From contig NZ_JAAABL010000004.1 in NCBI RefSeq assembly GCF_009900765.1, forward strand, positions 119,102 through 183,101: DNA of 64,000 nt, in the 5' to 3' direction. The DNA is from Rhodovarius lipocyclicus (GTDB taxonomy: Bacteria; Pseudomonadota; Alphaproteobacteria; Acetobacterales; Acetobacteraceae). Position 1 is the first letter of the stretch. Each line of letters begins with the position of its first letter. Under the pieces are notes generated by a model, which searched no databases, was not told the DNA's origin, and worked only from the letters and a program-made list of their open reading frames with translations. This document shows, piece by piece, positions 17,516 through 26,187 of this stretch. A program made the translations under genes and the position numbers.

Positions 17516-17559
17516 GCCGCGAAAACCTGACGGGGGGAGGGCTGGCTGATCGTCTGCAT
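17512..17559 (-). other. Possible 15-codon leader peptide overlapping the nirB start
   Basis: ATG at 17559 behind GGCGGAG opens a 15-residue frame (MQTISQPSPRQVFAA) whose TGA overlaps the nirB ATG as ATGA. The nirB start itself has only a weak ribosome site, so coupling through this small frame is plausible. It could also be chance. Confidence 0.35.
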
Positions 17560-17591
17560 GGCAAGGCTCCGCCTGGAGAAGGTTCCAAGAC

Positions 17592-17657
17592 GTGCCGCCT
17601 TTGGCACTGGTCGATCGCGCGCACCGGGGGCCGGCGGCGGCACCACCTTGTGCCGCC
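17592..17657 (-). promoter_or_regulatory. Dual-hexaloop (ANTAR/NasT-type) antitermination leader of nirBD
   Basis: Read on the minus strand, the first hairpin has stem GGCGGCAC/GTGCCGCC (17657-17636) and loop AAGGTG. After a 28-nt linker, the second has stem GTGCC/GGCAC (17607-17592) and loop AAAGGC. Both loops are six bases with A at position 1 and G at position 4, the signature of RNA targets of ANTAR proteins such as NasR and NasT. A competing structure using the second hairpin (AAGGC with GCCTT further down) can be drawn, but no U-tract is visible. Confidence 0.65.
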
Positions 17658-17799
17658 TGAACAGGCAAACCTGTCCAGCACCCGTTCGATAGCCCAGCGT
17701 TCGGGCAGCCGCAACCGCAATTGCGAGATACAGCCCGAAATCACGCCAGGCCAGCAAGGTGCGGCACAAATTCGGATCACAAAGCCTATTCGTTAATCA

Positions 17800-18528
17800 T
17801 CATCCCTTGGCCGGGCGCTCCGCCATTACCCGCGCGCGATAGTCCTTCACCCGCCGCAACAGCCCCGGCCGCGCGACGGAGGCCGCCAGCGCCGCCAGAT
17901 CGCCCGCGTCATCGGCCCGGCGGGTGCGGCGGTGCAGGGCCGCCACCGTGCCCGCATCCAGCCGGGTGGCCGCCGCCAGCGCCGAATCGGTCGTGGGCGC
18001 CTCGCTCACCCCGGTGGCCAGGCCCAGCTCCAGCGCGCGCTGCGCCGGGATGGGCGCGCCCGCCAGCAGCAGGTGCCGGGCCATGGTGTCGCCCACCAGC
18101 CCCGCCAGCCGCCCGGTGCCCAGCACCAGCCCGAAGGCCGGCCCCGGAAAGGCGAAGCTGCTGCCCGCCAGCGCCACCCGATGGTCGCACACGGCGAACA
18201 GGTCCGCCCCCGCGCCGAACACCCGCCCGCCCGCGATCGCCATGGTCGTGACCGGGGCCGCGTGCAGCTTCTGCAACAGCAGCTCGATGCGCAGGATGCG
18301 CAGGGCCAGGTCGCCCTCCGTCACGCTGTCCAGGTCCGACAGGTCGAGCCCGGTGCAGAAATGCTTCCCCGCGCCGCGCAGCACCACCAGCCGCGCGCCC
18401 TGGGCCAGGGCCTGGTCGAAGCCGGCCTCGATGCCTTCCACCAGTTCGGCGCCCAGCGCGTTGCCGCGCTCCGGCCGGTTCAACGTCAGGGTGCAGAGCG
18501 CCCCTTCCTGGGTGACGGTAACGGGCAT
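17800..18528 (-). CDS. Enoyl-CoA hydratase/isomerase family protein
   Basis: A 242-residue crotonase-fold protein. [16 protein letters not shown] is the family N-terminus; the oxyanion-hole region is [12 protein letters not shown] and the second active-site loop is [20 protein letters not shown]. The usual pair of catalytic glutamates is not obvious ([14 protein letters not shown] occupies the second site), so the activity may be isomerase, hydrolase or something else. It is divergent from rutA with 231 bp between start codons; that gap carries one inverted repeat (GGCGGGAC 18655-18662, GTCCCGCC 18680-18687) and nothing else I can name. Confidence 0.8.
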   Translation of the reverse strand: MPVTVTQEGALCTLTLNRPERGNALGAELVEGIEAGFDQALAQGARLVVLRGAGKHFCTGLDLSDLDSVTEGDLALRILRIELLLQKLHAAPVTTMAIAGGRVFGAGADLFAVCDHRVALAGSSFAFPGPAFGLVLGTGRLAGLVGDTMARHLLLAGAPIPAQRALELGLATGVSEAPTTDSALAAATRLDAGTVAALHRRTRRADDAGDLAALAASVARPGLLRRVKDYRARVMAERPAKG

Positions 18529-18759
18529 CGCGTTCCTCCTTGGCTCGGCAAGGGATTAGCCGGGAACGGCGCCCGGGCAAATGCGCCCCCGAATACCACC
18601 CCTCTGCCGGATAAGGCGGCGGCCGCACCAGTTATTGCCGGGGAATTGACCAAAGGCGGGACACGGCGTGCCGGATTTCGTCCCGCCTCACGCAACTTCG
18701 CGTTGAGCGCCCCGCATCCCCGCCCCACGCTGCGCCGCAACAGAATGGGGTCTGTCGCG

Positions 18760-19836
18760 ATGAAGATCGGTGTGTTCCTGCCCATCGGCAACAATGGCTG
18801 GCTGATTTCCACCACCTCCCCGCAATACATGCCGAGCTTCGACCTGAACCGCGAGGTGACGCTGAAGGCCGAACGGTTCGGCTTCGATTTCGCGCTGTCG
18901 ATGATCAAGCTGCGCGGTTTCGGCGGGCCCAGCCAGTACTGGGACCACAATCTGGAAAGCTTCACCCTGATGGCGGGCCTGGCCGCCGTCACCAGCCGGA
19001 TCAAGCTGTTCGCCTCCGTCGCCGTGCTGACCATCCCGCCCGCGGTGATCGCGCGCATGGCCGTCACCATCGACAGCATCAGCAAGGGCCGGTTCGGGGT
19101 GAACATCGTCTCGGGCTGGCAGAAGGCCGAATACGTCCAGATGGGGATCTGGCCGGGCGAGGAGTATTTCTCCAAACGCTACGAATACTGCTCGGAATAC
19201 GTGCAGGTGATGAAGGATCTCTGGACCACCGGGAAATCCGACTTCAAAGGCGAGTTCTTCCAGATGGAGGATTGCCGCGTCAGCCCCCTGCCCCCGGGCA
19301 AGATCGACATCATCTCCGCCGGGCAGTCCAACCGGGGCATGAAGTTCGCGGCCGAATACGCGGACTATAACTTCATCAGCGCCGGCGGCATCAATGACAC
19401 CAGCCAGGTCGCCCAGCACACCGACCGCCTGATCGCCGCGAACGAAGCCGCGGGCGCCGAGTGCAAGGCCATGCTGCTGATGATGATCATCGCCGACGAG
19501 ACCGACGAGGCCGCCATGGCCAAGTGGGAGCATTACGTCGAGGGCACGGACCTGGAGGCGCTCTCCTGGCGCGACGCGCAGGCGGGGGCGGATGTGAAGG
19601 CCGAGGCGCATTCCACCGTGGGCCGCATGGTGCGCTCCGACCGCGTGCCCACCAACATGCTGCGGCTGATCGGTTCCTATGAAACCGTGGCCCGGCTGAT
19701 GGATGAGCTGGCGGCGGTGCGCGGCCTGGAAGGCGTGATGCTGACCTTCGACGACTTCCTGATCGGGATGGAGCAGTTCGGCACCCGCATCCAGCCGCTG
19801 ATGAAAAGCCGCCAGGACGTGCTCGCGGTGGCCTGA
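18760..19836 (+). CDS. rutA: Pyrimidine monooxygenase RutA
   Basis: A 358-residue flavin-dependent luciferase-like monooxygenase. It starts [18 protein letters not shown], and [56 protein letters not shown] and [14 protein letters not shown] all fit RutA closely. RutA opens the uracil ring using FMNH2 and O2, giving a ureidoacrylate peroxide. I chose ATG 18760 over 18745 because RutA proteins begin MKIGVF and GGGG sits upstream. Next in line is a complete ABC importer and then rutE; rutB, C, D, F and G are not in the window. Confidence 0.9.
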   Translation: MKIGVFLPIGNNGWLISTTSPQYMPSFDLNREVTLKAERFGFDFALSMIKLRGFGGPSQYWDHNLESFTLMAGLAAVTSRIKLFASVAVLTIPPAVIARMAVTIDSISKGRFGVNIVSGWQKAEYVQMGIWPGEEYFSKRYEYCSEYVQVMKDLWTTGKSDFKGEFFQMEDCRVSPLPPGKIDIISAGQSNRGMKFAAEYADYNFISAGGINDTSQVAQHTDRLIAANEAAGAECKAMLLMMIIADETDEAAMAKWEHYVEGTDLEALSWRDAQAGADVKAEAHSTVGRMVRSDRVPTNMLRLIGSYETVARLMDELAAVRGLEGVMLTFDDFLIGMEQFGTRIQPLMKSRQDVLAVA

Positions 19837-19840
19837 ACCC

Positions 19841-20935
19841 ATGGCAGCCCCACCACCCGCGCTGCCGCAGCTCGACCTGGAGCTGCGCAACATCCGCAAG
19901 CGCTATGGCGGCTATACCGCCGTGGATGGTGTCTCCCTGCAGGTGCCGAAGGGGCAGTTCGTCTGCCTGCTCGGCCCTTCCGGCTGCGGCAAGACCACCA
20001 CGCTGCGCTGCGTGGCGGGGCTGGAGGAACCCGACGCCGGGGATATCCTGATCGGCGGCCGCGAAGTGACGCGCGACCCGCCCTGGGAGCGGGACATCGC
20101 CATGATGTTCCAGGATTTCGCCCTGTTCCCGCACATGAGCGTGGCCAAGCAGGTGGGCTTCGGCCTCGAGATGCAGAAGAAGCCCCGCGCCGAGATCGCC
20201 CGCCGGGTGGGAGAGGTGCTGACGGCCTTCGAGATCGACCACCTGGCCGAGCGCCGCCCGGCGCAGCTTTCGGGCGGGCAGAAGCAGCGCGTGGCGCTGG
20301 CGCGCGCCATGATCACCGAACCCCGCATCCTGCTGCTGGACGAGCCGATCGGCGCGCTGGACTACTCGCTGCGGGAGACGGTGATGCTGGAGCTGAAATC
20401 GCTGCAACGGCGCAGCGGCATCAGCTTCATCTGGGTCACGCATGACCAGAACGAGGCGTTCTCCCTGGGCGACCTGGTGGTGGTGATGAACCACGCGCGC
20501 ATCGAGCAGCAGGGCAAGCCGGAGGAGGTGCTCTCCCGCCCGCGCACGGCCTTCGTCGCGGGCTTCATCCAGGGCAACAACATCCTGCGCGGCAAGGCCG
20601 CGGGGGCGGAGGCCGGGCTGCTGCGGGTGGATGCGCCCGACGGCCTGTTCAGCGTGCCGCTGCGCGGCCGCCCTGCCCCGCCGCGCGGCAGCGAGGTCAG
20701 CTTCTCCGTCCGCGCCGAGCGGCTGCTGGAATCCCCGGGCCCCGAGATCGGCAACCGGCTGAGCCTGCGCTGCAATGTGGTGGAGTATTTCGGCGCCTAC
20801 CGCCGCCATGTGCTGGAAGCCAAATCGGGCGCGCTGGTGAAATACGACCAGTTCGGCGCCCTGCCGCAGAGCGTCTCCCCCGGCCACCTCGTCAGCTTCG
20901 GCTGGAAGACCGAGGACGGGGTGCTCCACGCATGA
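19841..20935 (+). CDS. ABC transporter ATP-binding protein, PotA-like
   Basis: A 364-residue ATPase of the spermidine/putrescine/iron (CUT1/POTA) type. Walker A GPSGCGKTT (residues 45-53), signature LSGGQKQRVALARAM, Walker B ILLLDEPIGALD, then a C-terminal TOBE region (FSVRAERLLESPG). It begins 4 bp after rutA and overlaps the first permease by 4 bp, so it is in the same transcript as rutA. The substrate is not readable from sequence; context suggests a pyrimidine or breakdown product. Confidence 0.88.
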   Translation: MAAPPPALPQLDLELRNIRKRYGGYTAVDGVSLQVPKGQFVCLLGPSGCGKTTTLRCVAGLEEPDAGDILIGGREVTRDPPWERDIAMMFQDFALFPHMSVAKQVGFGLEMQKKPRAEIARRVGEVLTAFEIDHLAERRPAQLSGGQKQRVALARAMITEPRILLLDEPIGALDYSLRETVMLELKSLQRRSGISFIWVTHDQNEAFSLGDLVVVMNHARIEQQGKPEEVLSRPRTAFVAGFIQGNNILRGKAAGAEAGLLRVDAPDGLFSVPLRGRPAPPRGSEVSFSVRAERLLESPGPEIGNRLSLRCNVVEYFGAYRRHVLEAKSGALVKYDQFGALPQSVSPGHLVSFGWKTEDGVLHA

Positions 20936-21795
20936 GCAGCATCCGCCCCCGCTCCGCCGCCGCCTATTGGCTCGCCATCCCGGCCGGGTTGTGGATGCTG
21001 GCGGCGGTGGTGCTGCCCACCCTGCTGATCCTCTGGGTCTCGCTGTGGGGCGGGCAGAGCGTGTCGCCCCATAACCCCATCACCTTCGACAACTACACGC
21101 GCTTCCTGTCCAACGCGAACTACCGCTGGCTGATCCTGGAAACGCTGGGCCAGACGGCGATGATCATGGGCATCACCGGGGTGCTCGGCTACTGCATCGC
21201 CTATTTCCTGACGGTGAAGGTCACCAGCCCCGCCTGGCGCACGGCGCTGTTCCTGGCCTTCGTCATCCCGTTCTGGACCAGCACGTTGATCCGGGCCATC
21301 GCCTTCGTCCCCTTCCTGGGCGTGAACGGGCTGCTGAACCAGGCGCTGCTGGCGCTGGGCCTCATCGAGCGGCCGATCCAGGCGTTTCTCTACTCGCGCC
21401 TCGGCGTGTCGATGGCGCAGGTGTCGCTGTACACGCTGCTGGCCAGCGGGCCGGTGGTCTACATGCTGAACAGCATCCCGCCCGCGCTGCGAGAGGCCGC
21501 GATGACGCTGAAGGCCACCCCCTTCACCGTGTTCCGCCGCATCATCCTGCCGCTGACCCTGCCGGGGATCGTCATCGGGCAGGTGCTGGTGTTCCTGAAC
21601 GTGCTGGCGGATTTCATCACCGTGACCACGGTGGGCGGCAACAAGCTGGCCTTCCTGGGGAACCTGATCCTGCTGTTCTACGAAGGCTCGCAGATCCGCG
21701 CGACGGCGGTGGTGTCGGTGCTGCTGATGGCGGTGATGCTGGCGGGGGTCGCGGTGGCGCTGCGCATCGTGGATATCCGGAAGGTGGGCGGCTGA
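20932..21795 (+). CDS. ABC transporter permease, PotB-like
   Basis: A 287-residue inner-membrane permease with about six hydrophobic segments and the cytoplasmic EAA-type loop REAAMTLKATPFTVFRRIIL, which contacts the ATPase. The N-terminal cytoplasmic segment and first periplasmic loop with FDNYTRFLSNANYRW are typical of PotB-type permeases. Overlaps the ATPase gene by 4 bp. Its stop codon is followed immediately by a 260-bp hairpin repeat that separates it from the second permease. Confidence 0.88.
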   Translation: MSSIRPRSAAAYWLAIPAGLWMLAAVVLPTLLILWVSLWGGQSVSPHNPITFDNYTRFLSNANYRWLILETLGQTAMIMGITGVLGYCIAYFLTVKVTSPAWRTALFLAFVIPFWTSTLIRAIAFVPFLGVNGLLNQALLALGLIERPIQAFLYSRLGVSMAQVSLYTLLASGPVVYMLNSIPPALREAAMTLKATPFTVFRRIILPLTLPGIVIGQVLVFLNVLADFITVTTVGGNKLAFLGNLILLFYEGSQIRATAVVSVLLMAVMLAGVAVALRIVDIRKVGG

Positions 21796-22044
21796 TGGGG
21801 GGCGGGGCTTCGCCCGGACCAGGGGGCGCCGCCCCCTGGTCCCCCGCCAGGACCGTAGCGGCCCTGGACCCCGAGCCGTTGGCGCCACCTCCTGGAAACG
21901 TGTGTCTCGTTGATTTTTATGATATAATCGACGCCGCACCTGTCAGGACCGGCACCAAACTGATGGGGTCCAGGGGCCTTTCGGCTCCTGGCGGGGATGC
22001 AAGGGGCGGCGCCCCTTGCTGGGGGCCCGGGGGCAACGCCCCCG
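21796..22044. repeat. Beta-type composite hairpin element inside the transporter operon
   Basis: Begins right after the permease stop. In order: a small GGGGC-TTC-GCCC hairpin, stem GGACCAGGGGGC (21816-21827) with GCCCCCTGGTCC (21831-21842), stem CCAGG/CCTGG (21847-21867), an AT-rich centre flanked by TTGGCGCC (21879) and GGCACCAA (21951), then mirror-order hairpins CCAGGGGCC/GGCTCCTGG (21970-21991), AAGGGGC/GCCCCTT (22001-22017) and CGGGGGC/GCCCCCG (22028-22044). The same architecture recurs at 31233 and 33971. Confidence 0.75.
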
Positions 22045-22057
22045 TGCGCGCCTGACG

Positions 22058-22888
22058 ATGCACTGGAAAACCCGCTCCCGCCTCACTTCCTGGCTGCTCG
22101 GCGCCGTCACCATCGGCTTCCTGCTGTTCCAGTGGCTGCCGATGTTCACCATGTTTCTGCTCTCCTTCGCCGGCGAGAACGGCGGCACCACCTTCCCGAT
22201 GAATGGCGTGTCCCTGCACTGGTATCGCAAGCTGTGGGACGCGGACCTGTTCGACGATTTCAAGCCGCCCATGCTGCGCTCCTTCCTGCTGGCGCTGGGG
22301 TGTTCGGCGACGACGGTGGTGTTGTCGGTCAGCGCGGCGCAGGCGATGCGCGGGCGCTTCCTGGGCAGCGGGGCGTATTTCTATCTGCTGCTGCTGGGGC
22401 TGATGGCGCCGGGCATCCTGGTGGGGTTCGGCTTCGCCATCCTGACGCGGCTGCTGGGCATCGAGGGCGCGTGGAACACCACCGCCTATGTCGTGCATGT
22501 CAGCTGGGCGCTGCCCTTCGGCTTCATGACCATGCTGGCCGTGTTCAACCGCTTCGATCCGCGGCTGGAGGAAGCGGCGCTGACACTGGGCGCCAACCGG
22601 ATCACGGCGTTCCGGCGCATCACCTGGCCCATCATCCTGCCGGGAGTGATCGGCACGGCGCTGTTCGGCTTTTCGCTGTCCTATGACGAATACGCCCGCA
22701 CCCTGTTCACCGCGGGCAGCGACGGCACGCTGCCGCTGGCCATCATGGCGCAGCTCGACCGGCAATTGACGCCGGAGCTGTACGCCATCGGCACCGTCAC
22801 CACCGTGATGTCGCTGGTGGCGATCTTCCTCTGCACCTTCGCCTTCTGGCTGCGGTCGCGCGCCCTGCGCGGCCGCCCCACCCCGTGA
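22058..22888 (+). CDS. ABC transporter permease, PotC-like
   Basis: A 276-residue permease with six hydrophobic segments and the EAA loop EEAALTLGANRITAFRRITW. The first segments (SWLLGAVTIGFLLFQWLPMF) and FSLSYDEYARTLFTAG fit PotC-type partners. The start at 22058 (MHWKTRSRL) is the most reasonable, but no ribosome site is visible before it because a repeat element occupies the preceding 260 bp. Forms the heterodimeric channel with the upstream permease. Confidence 0.87.
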   Translation: MHWKTRSRLTSWLLGAVTIGFLLFQWLPMFTMFLLSFAGENGGTTFPMNGVSLHWYRKLWDADLFDDFKPPMLRSFLLALGCSATTVVLSVSAAQAMRGRFLGSGAYFYLLLLGLMAPGILVGFGFAILTRLLGIEGAWNTTAYVVHVSWALPFGFMTMLAVFNRFDPRLEEAALTLGANRITAFRRITWPIILPGVIGTALFGFSLSYDEYARTLFTAGSDGTLPLAIMAQLDRQLTPELYAIGTVTTVMSLVAIFLCTFAFWLRSRALRGRPTP

Positions 22889-22905
22889 CACAGGAGACAG
22901 GATCG

Positions 22906-24054
22906 ATGAGCAGCTTCATGTTCCGGCGCGGCCTGCTGGCCGCGGGCCTCTCCGCCCCGCTGATCCGCCCCGCCCAGGCCCAGGCGCGGGAGATCCAGCT
23001 GGCCGGCGCCACGATCGAGATGCGCGAGCCCATCCTGCGCGAATTCATGCGCGTCAGCGGCGCGCGGGTGCGGCCCTGGATGAACCCCTCCACCCAGGCG
23101 CGGATGGACCGGGTACGGGCGGCGCCGGTGGATGTCATCACCACCGACGCCCCCTTCTCCCAATACGGGTTCGGGGAGCAACTGACCCAGCCCATCGATG
23201 TCAGCCGGCTGCGCAACTGGTCCAAGCTGCACCCGCTGTTCCAGGAGGGGCGCGCCACGCCCACCGCGCCGCTGGGCCTCGGGGCCAACCCCGGCACCAT
23301 GATGTGGGCGGACGCGGGGAAGACGAAGGTCACCTTCTCCCCCGCTTTCTTCCAGATGGATTCCATCGGCTACAATTCCCGCCACATCCCGGCCGAGAAC
23401 AACGAGCTGTCCTGGGGCGAGCTGTTCAACCCGCGCTGGCGCGGCAAGGTGGGCCTGTATGCCATCGATTGGCTGGGCATGCTGGACGCGGCGCTGGGGA
23501 TGAAGGCGCTGGGCCTGATCAACCCGGCCGACCCCACCAACCTGACCAATGCCGAGGTCGATACCGTCACCGACTTCCTGAAGGAGAAGAAGAAGGAAGG
23601 CCATTTCCGCGCCTTCTGGCGCACCTATGGAGAGCTGGTGAACCTCATGACCTCGGAGGAGGTGTGGATCGCCGATGCCTGGTGGCCGGTGGTGCTGGAG
23701 GTGGCGTCGAAGGGCATCCCCATGCGCTACGCGGTGGCCAAGGAAGGCTATCGCGCCTGGTGCAACGGGCACGCGATTTCGGCCACCTGCCGCAACCTCG
23801 ACCTGGCCTATGAGTATCTGAACTTCTGGCTGGACGGGTATGCCGGGGCCGAGCAGGGCAAGATCGGCTATTATTCCACCGCCGACACCTACAAGCCGCA
23901 CATGGCGCAGGACCTGCAGGACAGCCTGTATGGCGGGGTGGGCCGCGATGGCGGCTCCTTCGAGGAGCGCGCGGCGCGCATCTATGTCTGGAACACCCGG
24001 CCTACCAACATGGGCTACTACACCGAGAAGTGGAACGAGTTCCTGGCCGCCTGA
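22906..24054 (+). CDS. ABC transporter substrate-binding protein, PotD-like
   Basis: A 382-residue extracytoplasmic binding protein. The N-terminus carries FRRGLLAAGLSAPL, a twin-arginine-like signal, with cleavage near RPAQAQA. Then IQLAGATIEMREPILREFMR and APLGLGANPGTMMWAD, in line with family-1 spermidine/putrescine-type proteins. The start at 22906 follows CAGGAGACAGGATCG. With the two permeases and ATPase it makes a complete importer between rutA and rutE; the ligand may be a pyrimidine or its product rather than a polyamine. Confidence 0.83.
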   Translation: MSSFMFRRGLLAAGLSAPLIRPAQAQAREIQLAGATIEMREPILREFMRVSGARVRPWMNPSTQARMDRVRAAPVDVITTDAPFSQYGFGEQLTQPIDVSRLRNWSKLHPLFQEGRATPTAPLGLGANPGTMMWADAGKTKVTFSPAFFQMDSIGYNSRHIPAENNELSWGELFNPRWRGKVGLYAIDWLGMLDAALGMKALGLINPADPTNLTNAEVDTVTDFLKEKKKEGHFRAFWRTYGELVNLMTSEEVWIADAWWPVVLEVASKGIPMRYAVAKEGYRAWCNGHAISATCRNLDLAYEYLNFWLDGYAGAEQGKIGYYSTADTYKPHMAQDLQDSLYGGVGRDGGSFEERAARIYVWNTRPTNMGYYTEKWNEFLAA

Positions 24055-24155
24055 CCGGCGCGACCCGGCCGTGGCGGCGCAAATACCCGGCCTGGGCAAG
24101 CTTGTGCGGCGCACCACTTCGGGCACCATAGCGCCAGACCTGAAAGGGGCCGCAC

Positions 24156-24737
24156 ATGCTCGACCAGAACGCTCTCGACACCCTGTTCCTGACCGCCCGC
24201 ACCCACAACAAGTGGAAGCCCGAGCCCGTCAGCGAAGCCACGCTGCGCCAGTTGTATGACCTGGTGAAGCAGGGCTCGACCTCGGCCAACTGCTCCCCGG
24301 CGCGCTTCGTGTTCGTCACGACGCCCGAGGGCAAGGAGAAGCTGAAGCCCGCCCTCTCCTCCGGCAATGTGGAGAAGACGATGACCGCCCCGGTGACCGT
24401 GATCATCGCCGAGGACCTGGAATTCTACGAGAAGCTGCCCACCCTGTTCCCGCACGCCGATGCCCGCAGCTGGTTCACCGGCAACCAGGCGATGATCGAG
24501 GAAACGGCCTTCCGCAATTCCTCGCTGCAGGGTGCCTATCTGATGCTGGCGGCGCGCGCGCTCGGCCTCGACATCGGCGCGATGTCCGGCTTCAACAAGG
24601 ACAAGGTGAACGAGGCCTTCTTCGCCGGCACCAAGATCCGCGCCAATTTCCTGGTGAACCTGGGCCATGGCGATGCCAGCGGCCTGTTCGGCAAGCTGCC
24701 TCGGCTGAGCTTCGAGGAAGCCTGCTCGATCGCCTGA
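24156..24737 (+). CDS. rutE: Malonic semialdehyde reductase RutE (nitroreductase family)
   Basis: A 193-residue FMN-dependent nitroreductase-fold protein. [35 protein letters not shown] and [18 protein letters not shown] are characteristic of RutE (YcdI), which reduces toxic malonic semialdehyde, the end product of the Rut pathway, to 3-hydroxypropionate. AAAGGGG precedes the ATG. It closes the rutA-transporter gene group and is followed by a long hairpin. Its presence supports the RutA assignment. Confidence 0.88.
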   Translation: MLDQNALDTLFLTARTHNKWKPEPVSEATLRQLYDLVKQGSTSANCSPARFVFVTTPEGKEKLKPALSSGNVEKTMTAPVTVIIAEDLEFYEKLPTLFPHADARSWFTGNQAMIEETAFRNSSLQGAYLMLAARALGLDIGAMSGFNKDKVNEAFFAGTKIRANFLVNLGHGDASGLFGKLPRLSFEEACSIA

Positions 24738-24743
24738 GGGCCA

Positions 24744-24790
24744 GATCATCACCCGATCAGATGAAGCCATCTGATCGGGTAAAGATGATC
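24744..24790 (+). terminator. Long stem-loop after rutE
   Basis: Perfect 13-bp stem ACCCGATCAGATG (24751-24763) with CATCTGATCGGGT (24768-24780), loop AAGC, extended after a small bulge by GATCATC (24744-24750) with GATGATC (24784-24790). It lies between the convergent rutE and bamB genes. There is no T-run, so it may act as a barrier to RNA decay or a weak bidirectional terminator. Confidence 0.6.
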
Positions 24791-24830
24791 GTGACAACAA
24801 CGCGCAAGGGGGCATGAAGCCCTCCTTTTT

Positions 24831-26186
24831 TCACCCCACGCCGCGCAGGGCCACCAGATCGCCGCTGTCGGCCAGCAGATAGGCGCTGGCCTGCGCGATG
24901 GCCGGCTGCAGCTGGCTGCCGCCGGGCAGCCGCAGGCGGGAGACGATCTCGCCGTCGGCCGCATCCACCTCGAACATCTGGGCATGGCTGCCCGTGACCA
25001 GCAGCCGGCCACCGGCCAGCACCGGCGGGCCCCAGCTGATGGGGTCGCGGCGGCGCTGCTCGTTCTCGAACTGCGGCAGGGAGCAGATCCAGCGGATGCG
25101 CCCGTCATTGCGGCCCATGGCCAGCAGGCGGTTTTCGCGCGTCAGCACGAACAGCCATTCGCCGGCGGACCAGGGGGTCTGGGTGCCGCCCACCTCGCGC
25201 TCCCACACGCGCCGGCCGCTGCGCAGGTCGAGTGCCGTGGTCAGCCCGCCCATGCCCACGGCGAAGACGCGCCCGCGGTCCACCACCGGGTTGGCGGTGA
25301 TGGCGCCGATATCGGCGATGGAGGCGGCGGCGGCGCGGTTGGTGGCCAGGCTCTCGCTCCAGAGCTGGCGGCCATCGTTGATGCGCAGCGCGGTGATCTC
25401 GCCCGAGGCCATGCCCGCCACCACCATGTCATCCACCACGGCGGGGGAGGCGAGGCCGAGCGGCAGCGCCTGCACGGCTTGGCCCGCATAGGACCACAGC
25501 TGGCGGCCGTCCTCGGTGGACAGCGCCTGGATCTGGTTGGCGACGTTGGGGGCGAAGATGCGCCCGCCCGACACCGCGATGCCGCCGCGCGCGGGGGCCG
25601 CGATCGGGGCGCGCCACTTGATCTCGCCATTGGCGGGGTTCAGCGCCATCACCTCGGCCATGCCGGTCACGGCATAGAGCGTGCCGCCCTCGAGCGCGAT
25701 GGCACCGCCCAGCGCGCCGTCGCGGTCGCGCCGGGGGCGGGTATCGACCTGCCAGCGGCGGCTGCCGCGCGCCAGGTCGATGGCGGAAATCCATCCGAAG
25801 GCGTCCATGGCATAGGCGGTCGTCTCATCCACCACCGGGGCCGCCGTAAGGCGTTGGCGATAGCCGGTGCCGCTGCCGATATCGGCGCGCCACACCTGCC
25901 CGATCGGGCGCGGCAGGGCCGGGTGGCCCAGCGCGTGGGTGACCACGCCGCCCGGCTGCAGCCAGGTCAGGTTGGTCTCGGGCGGCGGCAAATCGACGCG
26001 GCGGCCGCCGGCGTCGGCATCCACGCCGATCCCCACCTGGCTGGCGGCGATGACGGGCACGCGCTCACCGGTCAATGGCACCTTGGTGGTGCCCAGGATG
26101 CTGTCGCCCCAATCCTGGAGGGTCTCGCAGCCGGCGAGGATCATGGCGCTGCCACCGAGCAGCGCGGTTCGACGAGTGGCGTTCAT
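24831..26186 (-). CDS. bamB: Outer-membrane assembly lipoprotein BamB-like (PQQ-type beta-propeller)
   Basis: A 451-residue lipoprotein: twin-Arg start MNATRRTALLGGSAMILAGC with lipobox LAGC, then repeated propeller blades with the signature of alternating DGRQLW / RRVWERE / GEIKWR strands (for example ALSTEDGRQLWSYAGQA, ALRINDGRQLWSES, ALDLRSGRRVWEREVGG). BamB supports insertion of outer-membrane beta-barrels by the BAM complex. The start at 26186 is one base after the stop of the TPR gene, matching the YfgM-BamB pairing of proteobacteria. der, often next, is not here. Confidence 0.85.
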   Translation of the reverse strand: MNATRRTALLGGSAMILAGCETLQDWGDSILGTTKVPLTGERVPVIAASQVGIGVDADAGGRRVDLPPPETNLTWLQPGGVVTHALGHPALPRPIGQVWRADIGSGTGYRQRLTAAPVVDETTAYAMDAFGWISAIDLARGSRRWQVDTRPRRDRDGALGGAIALEGGTLYAVTGMAEVMALNPANGEIKWRAPIAAPARGGIAVSGGRIFAPNVANQIQALSTEDGRQLWSYAGQAVQALPLGLASPAVVDDMVVAGMASGEITALRINDGRQLWSESLATNRAAAASIADIGAITANPVVDRGRVFAVGMGGLTTALDLRSGRRVWEREVGGTQTPWSAGEWLFVLTRENRLLAMGRNDGRIRWICSLPQFENEQRRRDPISWGPPVLAGGRLLVTGSHAQMFEVDAADGEIVSRLRLPGGSQLQPAIAQASAYLLADSGDLVALRGVG

Positions 26187-26187
26187 G

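Noticed and set aside
18655..18687. Riboswitch between the enoyl-CoA hydratase and rutA
   Set aside because: Only one 8-bp inverted repeat (GGCGGGAC/GTCCCGCC) is visible, with no recognisable aptamer core.
18760..24737. Complete rut pyrimidine operon
   Set aside because: Only rutA and rutE are recognisable; rutB, C, D, F and G are missing, so the name was not extended to the transporter genes.
24744..24790. Strong intrinsic terminator with U-tract after rutE
   Set aside because: The stem is excellent but no T-run follows on either strand, so it is recorded only as a stem-loop with a possible terminator role.
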